Made by a program: the position numbers and the translations under genes
Notes under the pieces: generated by a model
Database searches by the model: none
Seen by the model: only the letters and a program-made list of their open reading frames with translations
What the model was told of the DNA's origin: nothing
Assembly (NCBI GenBank): GCA_963772065.1
Contig: CAVYVZ010000009.1
Location: forward strand, 124,001 to 188,000
Source of the DNA: CAVYVZ01 sp963772065
GTDB lineage: Bacteria > Acidobacteriota > Vicinamibacteria > Vicinamibacterales > UBA2999
Direction: 5' to 3'
DNA length: 64,000 nucleotides
Shown here: positions 43,901-53,048 of the stretch, piece by piece
Layout of the letters: every line of letters begins with the position of its first letter
How positions within the stretch are numbered: the stretch's first letter is position 1

Positions 43901-45776
43901 ATGACCCGCGTCACGTCCTTCCCCGTGGCGGTGGTGGTATGTCTGGCAGGGTTCAGTGCTCAGGCGTCGGCGCAGGTGCCGCCGCCGATTGCCGCGGTGG
44001 CACAGGTCGCCGCCGCCCACGGCGAGTTCCAGGGCACCGTCACAGACGCTCGCGGCGAGCCGCTCGCGGGAGCGGTTGTTTCCGCGCTCGGTTCCACGAC
44101 TGCGTTTGCCGTGACCGATCGCGCGGGCCGGTTCACGTTTCGAACCTTGCCGCCGGGCTCGTATCTCGTTCGCGCCCATCTCAAGGGTTACACGCCTCCT
44201 CGGGCGCGAGTCGTCCACGTGAGCAGCGCGGCGCGCGTGACGTCGGAAATCGCGCTGGCGCAGCGGCCGGGGCCCGATGCGCCTCCGCAGGTCCTGGCGG
44301 CCAGCGTGGGCGCCGGCGAAAGCGCTCCCGTCACTGTCGCGGACGACGACCACGATCACGGCGAAGGGGCGTGGCGGCTGCGGCACTTGAAGCGCAGCGT
44401 GCTGAAAGAGGTGGAGACCGCTATCGCGGCTGAGGACGAGGACTCGTTCCTCGAGGAGTCGTTCGAGACGCTCGGCCGGGCGATGGGTTATCCGGCGCGC
44501 GCCGCGTCATCGCTCTTCAACGAGCTGCCGGCGCTCTCAGGCGAGGTGAACTTCCTCACGACCCGGTCGTTCGATTCACCGCACGACTTGTTCTCGGTCG
44601 ACGGCCCGCCGCGGGGAGTGGCGTTCGTGTCGTTGAATGCGCCGACCGACGGCGGCGACTGGAACGTTCGCGCCGCGATGACTCAGGGCGATCTCGCGTC
44701 GTGGGTGCTGGCGGGATCGTACGTGCGGCGGTTGCCGGCGACACACCAGTACGAGGCGGGCATGCTCTACAGCATGCAGCGCTACGACGGCGGCAATCCC
44801 GCGGCGCTCGTCGCGGCGACCGACGGCGGCCGGAATGCCGGCGAGGTGTTCGCCTACGACCGGTGGCGCCTCGGCCGCGCCGTGACGCTGCAGTACGGCG
44901 CACGCTACGCGCGCTACGATTACCTCGACGAAGCCGCGCTGTTCAGCCCCCGTGTTGCGGTCACGCTCGGACCGATGCAGGGATTGCGGATCCGCGCCGC
45001 CGCCTCGCGGCGGCAACTGGCGCCCGGCGCAGAAGAGTTCGCGCCTCAAGGCGCCGTCGGCGTGTGGCTTCCGCCGGAGCGCACGTTCTCACCCATCTCC
45101 GGTCCGCACGGGTTCAGGGCCGAGCGGGTTGAACATTACGAGGTCGGGGCCGAGCAGGACGTCGGCGGCGGCATCGTGCTCGGCGCGCGCGCGTTTCGTC
45201 AGGCGGTCAGCGACCAGATGGTCACGGTGTTCGGTATCTCGCTTCCACATCGAGCCGCGACCGACGTCGGACACTACTACGTCGCTTCGGGTGGCGATCT
45301 CGGATGCACGCGGCTGGGGCGTGAGCCTCAGCGGCGAATTGAGCGGCCATTTCCGCGGATCGCTCGACTACACGCTGAGCGACGCTCGCTGGAACCATGA
45401 AGGGCCCGACGCGCGGCTCGTCTCCCTGGTCGCACGATCCGCGAACCGAACCGACACCGAGACCATTCACGCCTTCACGACGTCGCTGCAGACCGAGATT
45501 CCCCTGACGTCGACCCGGGTCTACATGCTGTACAAGCTCGGGAGCGGGTTTGCAATGCCCGAGGCCCTCGAAGGGACGGGAGAGGTCAGCGCCCGGTTCG
45601 ATGTCCAGGTCAATCAGGCGCTCCCATTTCTGAACTTCACGACCGCGCAGTGGGAGATGCTGCTCACCATCCGGAATCTGTTCCGAGAAGATTCTCTGGA
45701 TGCTTCGATCTACGACGAGTTGCTCGTCGTCAAGCCGCCCAAGCGCATCGTGGGTGGCCTGACCGTCCGGTTCTGA
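43901..45776 (+). pseudogene. Outer-membrane receptor-like protein with carboxypeptidase-regulatory domain, one-base frameshift
   Basis: A 624-residue outer-membrane protein after correction. A signal peptide (to about residue 27) is followed by a carboxypeptidase-regulatory domain (about 40-120, FQGTVTDARGEPLAGAVVSA), then beta-barrel strands to the end, with C-terminal LTVRF. No clear plug is seen. The frame breaks near 45302: frame one reads YYVASGGDLG and then unrelated sequence, while the next frame gives DARGWGVSLSGELSG and continues to 45776. Removing one G of 45302-45303 joins them as GGDLDARGWG. Unlike the other three breaks, the context here is CTCGGATGC. A strong terminator follows the gene. 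Confidence 0.8.
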
Positions 45777-45805
45777 GCGCGACCCGGACCCGGTCTCGTA
45801 CCTTG

Positions 45806-45839
45806 CCCGCCGAAGCCGGAGGCGTAGGCGGGTTTTTTT
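45806..45839 (+). terminator. Rho-independent terminator
   Basis: CCCGCC (45806-45811) pairs with GGCGGG (45827-45832), with further pairing inside (GAAGCCGGAGGCGTA), followed by seven consecutive T. It lies 30 bases after the receptor-like gene stop and is the clearest plus-strand intrinsic terminator in the window. Confidence 0.88.
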
Positions 45840-46035
45840 GTCGAATTTTCTGGCGTCCGGCCGTTTGGATACGACGTCCTGTGATTTGGATCCGAGCTCG
45901 ATCGAGCGGTGGTTGTTGGAGACAACCCAAGATTTAACTGTGACTTACGAGGATCCTGGCACATCGGGTAGTGGTATATCGTTTGCTCGGTCGAGGGCGA
46001 CCGCGGATTCTCTGTCGGATCTCTTTTCGCCAACC

Positions 46036-48966
46036 ATGCTCGGAGTGCAGCAGACCGTTCAGCCCGCCAACGTCCGACATGCGGCATGGCGGAAACCAGC
46101 CTTGCCGCTGATCGTCGTCACAGGTCTGCTTTGCCTGGGCGTCGCCAACATCGCCACGCTCGCGGCATTTCGCGAGCTCGAGGACGGCGTGCTGTGGACG
46201 CTGCGCGACGAAGGCGTTATCGCGAGCGAGATCGTGAACGGCAGTCCGGCGGAGCGCGTCGGGATCCAGCCTGGCGACCTGCTGCTCGCGATCGACGATC
46301 GCCCCGTTCAGCAGGTCAGGGAGGTGGTCGACGCGCTGCATTCGGCAGACCCGGAGTCGGCCCTTCGCTACACCATTCTGCGTCTCGGCACGCGCGAGGT
46401 CGTCGACGTGCGCCTTGCGCCGATTCCCAACAATCGCGGCGCCCTCTATTTCCTTCTGGCGGCGGTCGGGATCTTTTCCCTGCTGGTCGGAGGCGCCGTT
46501 CGGATGCGGCGGCCCACGGACGAGGCGACGCTGCACTTCTTCTGGCTGTCGGTAGCGTTCTTCGGCGTCTTCACCTTCTCCTTCAGCGGACGGCTCGACA
46601 AGCTCGATTGGGTCTTCTACTGGGGCGACGCGATCTCGATTCTCGTTCTGCCGCCGTTGTTCCTTCATTTCTCGCTGGTATTCCCGCAGAGGCCCATGCC
46701 CTGGACGCGCGGGCGGGCGAGCCGGCTGGTTCTGCCGCTCGTCTACGCGCCGGCTGTGGCCCTGGGAATCGCGCGCGTGATCGCGCTCGCGCGGAACAGC
46801 GTCGACCCGGTGCTCTTCACGCGCGTGATTGCCGCGGTCGATCGATTCGAGCTGCTCTATCTCGGCCTCTGCTTCATCGGCGGTGTGGGCGTCCTGATCC
46901 GCGCGCTCGGCGAGGTGCGGTCGATCACCGCGCGCCGCCAGCTCCGGTGGATCGCCTGGGGCACCGCGCTCGGAGCGGGACCGTTCGCGGTGGGATACGC
47001 CCTGCCGTATGCGTTCGGGATCGACCCGTCGCTGTCGATGGGGCTCTCCGCGATCCCGCTCAGTCTGGTCCCCCTCTCATTTGCCTGTGCGATCGTGCGG
47101 TACCGGCTGCTCGACATCGAGGTCATCGTGAAACGTGGCCTCGTGTATGCGGCGGCGCTCACCGCGATCGTCGCCATTTATGCGCTCCTCCTCCAGGGAG
47201 TGGAGCGCCTCTTCGTGCGGAACGAGGATGGCCACAACTGGATCATCGCGTTCCTGGCCACGCTCGTGGCGGTGCTGCTGGCGCCGCCCGTGAAGGAGGC
47301 GGTGCAGAACGTCCTCGACCGCGCCTTCTACCGGGACCGCTACGACTACCGCCGCGCCCTCGTCGGCTTCGCGCGCGACCTCAACAGCGACCTTGACCTT
47401 CATCGGCTCTCCGAGCGGCTCGTATCGCGCGTCGTCGAGACGCTGCTCATCGATCGCATGGCGCTCATGCTCGCCGACGAGGACGCACCGCAGTTCGCGT
47501 CGATCCGCCATTCCGGGTTCGGCGACGGAGAACCGCCGGCCATCCTGCAGCGTTCGGGTCTCGGCCTGCGCCTGGCCGGCGGCAACATCGTGGCCCTCGA
47601 CGACCCGATGGCGGTGAGCCGGTACGCCGTGGAGGAGATTGAGTTCTGGCGCGATGCCGGCCTCTATTACTTCGTGCCGTGCGTGGCCAAGGAAGGGACG
47701 ATCGCAGTGCTGGCGCTCGGCCGCAAGGACACGGGCGAGCCGTTGAACAGCGAAGACACGGCGCTCCTGGCGGCGGCGGCCGGGCAAATCGCCACCACGC
47801 TCGAAAACGCGCGGCTTTATCGACAGCTCCATCTCAAAGCGCTCGAGCTCGATCGCCTGCGCGCCTTCAACGAGAACATCCTCGAGTCGCTGGACGACGG
47901 GCTGCTGGTGGTCGACCTCAACGACCGCGTGGTGCGGTGGAACTCCGCGCTGGAGAAGCTGTATGGCGTCACGCGCGGCGAGGCCGCCGGCGTACAGCTC
48001 CACACGCTGTTCGACACGACGTTCGTCGAGGCGATCTACGCGGCGCGGCGTGACTCGCCGGAAGGCGCCACGCTCTCCCGGATTCCACTGGCCGGGCGGG
48101 GAACCGCCGAGGGCCATCGGCTGCTCGTCAATGCGGCCGTGGTGCCGCTGCGCGCCGTCGACGGCCCCGCCACCGTCACCGTCGGGACCATCGTCATCGT
48201 CGAGGACATCACCAGCCGCGTTCACCTCGAGGAGCAGCTGCAAATCTCCGAGAAGATGGCGTCGATCGGTCTGCTCGCCGCCGGCGTGGCGCACGAAGTG
48301 AACACGCCGCTGACCGGCATCTCGAGCTTCACGCAGATGCTGCTCGACGGGGCCGACCCGAACGATCATCGCACCCGGCTGCTCGAGAAGATCGAGCGGC
48401 AGACGTTCCGCGCCGCGAAGATCGTGAACTCCCTGCTGAACCTCTCGCGTCCCGCGGCCGGCGCGTCGACCGATTGCTCGCAAGTCGATCTCAACGCGGT
48501 GATTTCCGACGTTCTGTCGCTGCTCGAGCACCAGTTCGAAATGGGCAGCATCAAGGTCCGGCGCGAGCTGTCCGCCGAGGCGCCGGTGGTGGTCGGCACG
48601 GAGCACAAGCTGCAGCAGGTGTTTCTGAACCTGTTCCTGAACGCGCGCGACGCCATGCCGAAGGGCGGGTGGCTCTCGATCGCGACGCGGATCGACGGCC
48701 GCCGCGTCGTCGCCGAGGTGTCCGACACCGGTTCCGGCATCCCGAGCGAGCACCTTGCGCGCATCTACGATCCGTTCTTCACGACGAAGGCGATCGGCCA
48801 GGGCACGGGGCTGGGCCTGTCGATCGCCTACGGCATCGTCCGGGAGCACGACGGATCGATCAAGTGCGAGAGCGGCGTGGGCGTCGGCACACGGTTCATT
48901 CTCGGTTTCCCGGCCGCGTCAGCCGCGGAGCGCGCGCCCCGTGGCGCGGTCGGCGGACAGGGCTAG
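46036..48966 (+). CDS. Membrane sensor histidine kinase with PDZ, GAF and PAS domains
   Basis: A 976-residue kinase. A first membrane helix (about 16-36) precedes a periplasmic PDZ domain (about 45-125, VIASEIVNGSPAERVGIQPG), then about eight helices (about 135-410) like a 7TM-type sensor, a GAF domain (about 455-595), a PAS domain (about 615-735), HisKA with phosphoacceptor His753 in GVAHEVNTPLTG, and HATPase_c (NLFLNARDAMPKGG, DTGSGIPSEHL, GTGLGLSIAYGIV). ATG 46036 is chosen because it lies downstream of the terminator and of a TATCGT element; the open frame upstream starts inside that terminator. The response regulator follows 9 bases later. Confidence 0.88.
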   Translation: MLGVQQTVQPANVRHAAWRKPALPLIVVTGLLCLGVANIATLAAFRELEDGVLWTLRDEGVIASEIVNGSPAERVGIQPGDLLLAIDDRPVQQVREVVDALHSADPESALRYTILRLGTREVVDVRLAPIPNNRGALYFLLAAVGIFSLLVGGAVRMRRPTDEATLHFFWLSVAFFGVFTFSFSGRLDKLDWVFYWGDAISILVLPPLFLHFSLVFPQRPMPWTRGRASRLVLPLVYAPAVALGIARVIALARNSVDPVLFTRVIAAVDRFELLYLGLCFIGGVGVLIRALGEVRSITARRQLRWIAWGTALGAGPFAVGYALPYAFGIDPSLSMGLSAIPLSLVPLSFACAIVRYRLLDIEVIVKRGLVYAAALTAIVAIYALLLQGVERLFVRNEDGHNWIIAFLATLVAVLLAPPVKEAVQNVLDRAFYRDRYDYRRALVGFARDLNSDLDLHRLSERLVSRVVETLLIDRMALMLADEDAPQFASIRHSGFGDGEPPAILQRSGLGLRLAGGNIVALDDPMAVSRYAVEEIEFWRDAGLYYFVPCVAKEGTIAVLALGRKDTGEPLNSEDTALLAAAAGQIATTLENARLYRQLHLKALELDRLRAFNENILESLDDGLLVVDLNDRVVRWNSALEKLYGVTRGEAAGVQLHTLFDTTFVEAIYAARRDSPEGATLSRIPLAGRGTAEGHRLLVNAAVVPLRAVDGPATVTVGTIVIVEDITSRVHLEEQLQISEKMASIGLLAAGVAHEVNTPLTGISSFTQMLLDGADPNDHRTRLLEKIERQTFRAAKIVNSLLNLSRPAAGASTDCSQVDLNAVISDVLSLLEHQFEMGSIKVRRELSAEAPVVVGTEHKLQQVFLNLFLNARDAMPKGGWLSIATRIDGRRVVAEVSDTGSGIPSEHLARIYDPFFTTKAIGQGTGLGLSIAYGIVREHDGSIKCESGVGVGTRFILGFPAASAAERAPRGAVGGQG

Positions 48967-48975
48967 AAGGGTTTT

Positions 48976-50517
48976 ATGCGTCGGAACGGCTCGATCCTGG
49001 TCATCGACGACGAAGAGATCATGCGGGAGATCCTCGAGACCCTTCTCGTGCGAGAGGGGTACGAGGTGCGGCTTGCCGCCAACGCGGCCGAGGGCCTCGA
49101 GCTCGCGAAGACCCTGCCCTTCGACGCCGCCATCGTCGACGTGATGATGCCCGGAATGGACGGCGTGCAGACGCTCGACGAGCTCAAGAGGATCGACGAC
49201 GAGCTTCCCGTCCTGATGATCACTGCGTTCGCCTCGGTCGAGAACGCCATCGCGGCGATGAAGCGCGGGGCGTTCGACTACGTCACGAAGCCCTTCAAGA
49301 ACGACGAAGTGCTCGCTGTGTTGCGCAACGCCGTGGAGCGCCGCCGCCTCATGGCGGAGAACACCGCCCTTCGGCAGAACCTCCAGGCCCAGTACCACAA
49401 GTTCTCCGGCATCATCGGCCGGAGCCCGCGGATGAAGCAGGTGTTCGACCTGATCATTCAGGCTGCCCCGAGCCGGTCGACGATCCTGATCACCGGCGAG
49501 AGCGGCACGGGCAAAGAGCTGATTGCTCGCGCGATCCATACGAACTCTCCTCGGGCGGACCGCGCGTTCGTGACGGTCAACTCCGGCAATCTTCCGCCGG
49601 ACCTGCTCGAGTCGACGCTCTTCGGCCACGTCAAAGGCGCCTTCACCGGGGCGGTCTACCCGAAGAAGGGGCTGTGTGACATGGCCGACAAGGGCAGCAT
49701 CTTCTTCGACGAGATCGGCAATATCCCGGTCGAAACGCAGGCCAAGCTGCTGCGCGTGATGCAGGAACGCGAGTTCATGCGCCTCGGCGGCATGGAGACG
49801 ATCAGGGTCGACGTGCGCATCATCGCCGCCACGAACTGCAACCTGCGGCAGATGATGGAAGAGGGCCGCTTTCGCGAGGACCTCTACTACCGGCTCCACG
49901 TGATCAGCGTCTTTCTGCCGCCGCTTCGCGAGCGCAAGGAAGACATCCCGCTCCTTGCCCAGCATTTCCTCGAGAAGTACGGCGTCGAAAACAACCGGCC
50001 GGGGCTCGAGCTCACGCCGGATGCGCTCGACCTCATGATGGAGTACGACTGGCCGGGCAATGTCCGCGAGGTGGAAAACGTGATCGAGCGGGCCGTCGTG
50101 CTGACGTCAGGCCCGCGAATCGACGCGAACCTGATTCCCGATCACGTCCGCAAGACGCCGTCGTTCCAGATTCCGCAGTTCGTCGTCCCGCCGGAAGGGA
50201 TCTCGTTCAAGGACGTGATCACCGATTTCGAGAAGCGGCTGATCGAGTCGACGCTGGAAGCCGCCGGCGGCGTGCAGAAGCGGGCGGCCGAGCTGCTTCA
50301 CATCAAGCCGACGACGCTCAACGAGATGATCAAGAGATACGACATCAGGCCGCGGCGGAAGAAGGCCGGATCCGCTGGCGGCGATGATCCCGCGCCTGCG
50401 GCATCCTCGTCGCGGCAGTCGGTACTCCACCACCGAGCTGACGCGGGACTGATTCACCGACCCTTCACTCTCGAGATCAGCCTTTCGAAGCGTCCGAGCA
50501 CGGCGTCCCACCGATAG
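48976..50517 (+). CDS. Sigma-54-dependent NtrC-type response regulator
   Basis: A 513-residue activator. The receiver domain (about 4-120) has the acidic pair DDEE and phosphoacceptor Asp55 in AIVDVMMPGMDG. The AAA+ domain (about 140-375) has Walker A GESGTGKE, GAFTGA at 221-226 for sigma-54 contact, and Walker B SIFFDEIGN. A Fis-type HTH follows (about 420-460, AAGGVQKRAAELLHIKPTTL). It is the partner of the kinase just upstream. The C-terminal extension of about 45 residues overlaps the convergent glycosyltransferase gene by 64 bases. No obvious sigma-54 promoter was found in the window, so its targets are unknown. Confidence 0.93.
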   Translation: MRRNGSILVIDDEEIMREILETLLVREGYEVRLAANAAEGLELAKTLPFDAAIVDVMMPGMDGVQTLDELKRIDDELPVLMITAFASVENAIAAMKRGAFDYVTKPFKNDEVLAVLRNAVERRRLMAENTALRQNLQAQYHKFSGIIGRSPRMKQVFDLIIQAAPSRSTILITGESGTGKELIARAIHTNSPRADRAFVTVNSGNLPPDLLESTLFGHVKGAFTGAVYPKKGLCDMADKGSIFFDEIGNIPVETQAKLLRVMQEREFMRLGGMETIRVDVRIIAATNCNLRQMMEEGRFREDLYYRLHVISVFLPPLRERKEDIPLLAQHFLEKYGVENNRPGLELTPDALDLMMEYDWPGNVREVENVIERAVVLTSGPRIDANLIPDHVRKTPSFQIPQFVVPPEGISFKDVITDFEKRLIESTLEAAGGVQKRAAELLHIKPTTLNEMIKRYDIRPRRKKAGSAGGDDPAPAASSSRQSVLHHRADAGLIHRPFTLEISLSKRPSTASHR

Positions 50518-51719
50518 TGCTGCTGCACGTAGCGGCGGCCGTTGCGGCCGAGCGCGACGCGCAGGCGATCGTTCGACATCACGAGCCGCATCGCCTCGAC
50601 GAACTCGTCACGGTTGGCGTGGTACAGGCCTCCGCTGGACCGGCGAACGTGGTCCACCGCCGCCGGGTTGCGCGCGCTCGCCAGCACGGGCGTTCCCACG
50701 GCCATCGCTTCGAGTGTGTGCTGCCCGATCATGTCGGCCGGATCGGGTGCGAGCACCACGTCGGCGGCTTCGAGCGCAGCCAGCCGGTCCCGCTCCGGCA
50801 GGACGCCCGCGGACCGCAGCCACGGTTCCGACGGGAGCTTCATCATCTTCACGCCGAGCAGCAGGAGCGACGTTTCGGCGTCGAGCGCCGCGTAGCCGTC
50901 GAAGTACTCGATCAGTTCTTCCGTGCCGTTGTCCGACGCCACCGCACCGCCATAGAGCGCAAAGCGCCCGTGCAGACGATGGCGGCGGCGGAAAGGTACG
51001 CCACGGCCCGTGAGGTGCGCGGGCGGCGCGTCGGCGGTCCCGGCTTCCGCATCCTCCTCGGCGTCAGCCTCGAGAGACCCCTCGTCGACGCGTGGATACC
51101 GTGATTCGTGCACGGCGCCGACACCTACGCCGACGATCTCTTCGGCACGTGGATGCTGCGACACGTAGGTGCGCACGACGCGCCGTTCCGCCGCCGAAGC
51201 GTACCCAACTGCCGCCGGCGCGGCGACCGCGTCCTGACATACCCACAACCGAAGCGCCGGTTCGAGGGTCGCCCCGGGGAAGAGGACGCTCCGTTCCGGT
51301 GCCACGCTGATGCCGTGGATCGTCGTGCCCGCGCTGTACGAGAAGAAAACGAGCGCGTCGTAGTTGCGGTGGGACCGCCTGATGAAATCCACGAGCCCCG
51401 CGCTGGACGTACCGCTGCGCCGCACCCACTCCAGCTCCTCGGCCCGTGAGTGGGCCGTGGTGAAGAGGCGCTTCGAGAGTGCGTCGAACGCGGCCGCGTC
51501 GCGTCCGCCGCTGGCGGCAAACCGGCGCACGAGGACGCCTCGGATGCGGTCGGCGCCTTCTGGGTACTCGTTCGCCCACGTCAGCGGGTTTCGCACGCAC
51601 GTGGTGAGAGCATCGACTTCATGGCGGTCGGCGAGCTCCTCGGCGATCAGACGGCACGCGTGTTCCGCTCCATGTGTGATCTCCGCCCCGTATCGCGGCG
51701 TAATCAGCGCGAACCTCAT
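50454..51719 (-). CDS. Glycosyltransferase family 4-like protein
   Basis: A 421-residue GT-B glycosyltransferase starting MRFALITPRYGAEITHGAEH. The C-terminal half has the nucleotide-sugar site: LAALEAADVVLAPDPADMIG, then HTLEAMAVGTPVLASARNPA with the family EA(M)A(V)GxP motif, and ends in a typical helix (RNGRRYVQQHYRWDAVLGRF). The usual GRxxxxKG strand is replaced by FRRRHRLHGRFALYGG, so the linker is divergent. Its start overlaps the stop of the neighbouring glycosyltransferase (ATGA). The long in-frame extension beyond 51719 is antisense to that neighbour and not real. Sugar and acceptor are unknown. Confidence 0.85.
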   Translation of the reverse strand: MRFALITPRYGAEITHGAEHACRLIAEELADRHEVDALTTCVRNPLTWANEYPEGADRIRGVLVRRFAASGGRDAAAFDALSKRLFTTAHSRAEELEWVRRSGTSSAGLVDFIRRSHRNYDALVFFSYSAGTTIHGISVAPERSVLFPGATLEPALRLWVCQDAVAAPAAVGYASAAERRVVRTYVSQHPRAEEIVGVGVGAVHESRYPRVDEGSLEADAEEDAEAGTADAPPAHLTGRGVPFRRRHRLHGRFALYGGAVASDNGTEELIEYFDGYAALDAETSLLLLGVKMMKLPSEPWLRSAGVLPERDRLAALEAADVVLAPDPADMIGQHTLEAMAVGTPVLASARNPAAVDHVRRSSGGLYHANRDEFVEAMRLVMSNDRLRVALGRNGRRYVQQHYRWDAVLGRFERLISRVKGR

Positions 51720-53038
51720 GTGACGTCCTCGACCGCTCGACGCTCGCGGTTCGGAACCGCGCCTGCCGGCGCCGCGCGCACGACATCGGCCGCCGGGGGG
51801 ACCGTCGCGCGCCGCCGCGCCCACCAGCCCGGCAACGGCTCCATGCTGTTTCGCGCGTCCGACGCACGCTCGTCGTCGAGCCGGGCGAACATCTCGAGGT
51901 ATTTCCGCTCGATGACCGGCCACGCGTAGTGCCGCTCGTAATAGCCGCGCCCGTTGGCACCCAGCGTCGAAGCGAGCGACCGATCGCTCAGGATGCGGTC
52001 GAGCGCACCGGCGAATTCGATCGAATCCTCGTAGTAGAGACCCGCGTTGCTGCGCAGACACTGCCCGAGCAGCACGTCGCACCTCGCGTTGGCGACGACA
52101 GGACGTCCGAGCGCCCATGCTTCGAGCACCACCATCGAGAGACTCTCGTAGTGAGATGGCATCACCAGCGCCTCAGCCGCGGCGATGGCGTCGAACTTGT
52201 CCGCGTCGCTGACATGTCCGAGGTGCCGAATTCCGGGGTGCGTCGGAATCTCGCAAACCGCCGTGCCGATCAGGACGAGCAACAGCGGCCGCGGTGTCCC
52301 CGCGACGTATCGGATGAAGTAGTCGAACAGCTCCGGGCATCCTTTGTTCTCGTCGATCCGCCCGACGTAGATGACGAACGGCGATTCGATCCCGTACTTC
52401 GCCCTGAATCGGTTCGGATCGACATCGCGCGGGATCTCGGACCCGACGCCCACGACCACGCCTGGCACGTGCTGATTTGCCGCCAACGCCTGGATCACCG
52501 CGCGTTCCTCGAAAGAGTTGTACATGATCCCGCGAACCCCCCGGAAGAGCGGTCGAGCGATCGCCAGGCCGAGCACCGGATCCCGCTCGGCGGTCGGCAC
52601 GAGCACCGCCCGGTCGGCAGCGGCGCGCGCGCCATGAAGCGTCTGGTAATACCGGGCGCTGAAGAACACGACATAGTCCACGCTGGGCAGCACGCGTCTG
52701 ACGCCGGCGACCAGCGCGGGACTGAACGGCCCCTGGCTGTCCAGCCATCGCAGCTCGTCATTGATGGAATGCCGCGAGCGAAAGACGCGCGCCGAATGGG
52801 TGCCGAACTCGTGGGGGTCGCGTTCGCGAGCCACGGGAAATCGCTCGACCGGCACGCCGTTGACTGTATCCGTTCCCGCCGGGAGCTCGTTTCGCCATGT
52901 GACGTAGTCGCGGGCGCATGTGGCGAGCACGCGCACCTCGGCATGCTTCGAGAGATGTTCGGCGATGTAGCGCGCATGCAGCTCAGCGCCTCCGCTGATC
53001 TCGGTGCCGTAGCGCTGAACGACAATAGCCAGCTTCAC
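51716..53038 (-). CDS. Glycosyltransferase family 4 protein
   Basis: A 440-residue GT4 glycosyltransferase, GTG start (MKLAIVVQRYGTEISGGAELHARYIAEHL). It is closely related in layout to the next gene and probably arose by duplication (both begin with a QRYG/PRYG-E-I-x-G-A-E pattern). Donor-site motifs are IYVGRIDENKGCPELFDYFI, VMPSHYESLSMVVLEAWALG and RPVVANARCDV. It ends with a Pro/Ala-rich basic tail. It is 10 bases downstream of the coiled-coil protein gene, in a likely operon for surface polysaccharide assembly. Confidence 0.9.
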   Translation of the reverse strand: MKLAIVVQRYGTEISGGAELHARYIAEHLSKHAEVRVLATCARDYVTWRNELPAGTDTVNGVPVERFPVARERDPHEFGTHSARVFRSRHSINDELRWLDSQGPFSPALVAGVRRVLPSVDYVVFFSARYYQTLHGARAAADRAVLVPTAERDPVLGLAIARPLFRGVRGIMYNSFEERAVIQALAANQHVPGVVVGVGSEIPRDVDPNRFRAKYGIESPFVIYVGRIDENKGCPELFDYFIRYVAGTPRPLLLVLIGTAVCEIPTHPGIRHLGHVSDADKFDAIAAAEALVMPSHYESLSMVVLEAWALGRPVVANARCDVLLGQCLRSNAGLYYEDSIEFAGALDRILSDRSLASTLGANGRGYYERHYAWPVIERKYLEMFARLDDERASDARNSMEPLPGWWARRRATVPPAADVVRAAPAGAVPNRERRAVEDVT

Positions 53039-53048
53039 TGCACCAGTG

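Noticed and set aside
45956..45971. TGGCAC in front of the histidine kinase considered as a sigma-54 promoter
   Set aside because: The -12 element (TTGCA) is missing at the required spacing.
45838..46035. N-terminal extension of the histidine kinase from TTG 45838
   Set aside because: The start would lie in the T-run of the intrinsic terminator, and the 66 residues show no family sequence; ATG 46036 is preferred.
47077..48849. Long minus-strand open frame of 590 codons
   Set aside because: It lies fully antisense to the histidine kinase gene and has low-complexity Arg/His/Glu composition typical of shadow frames.
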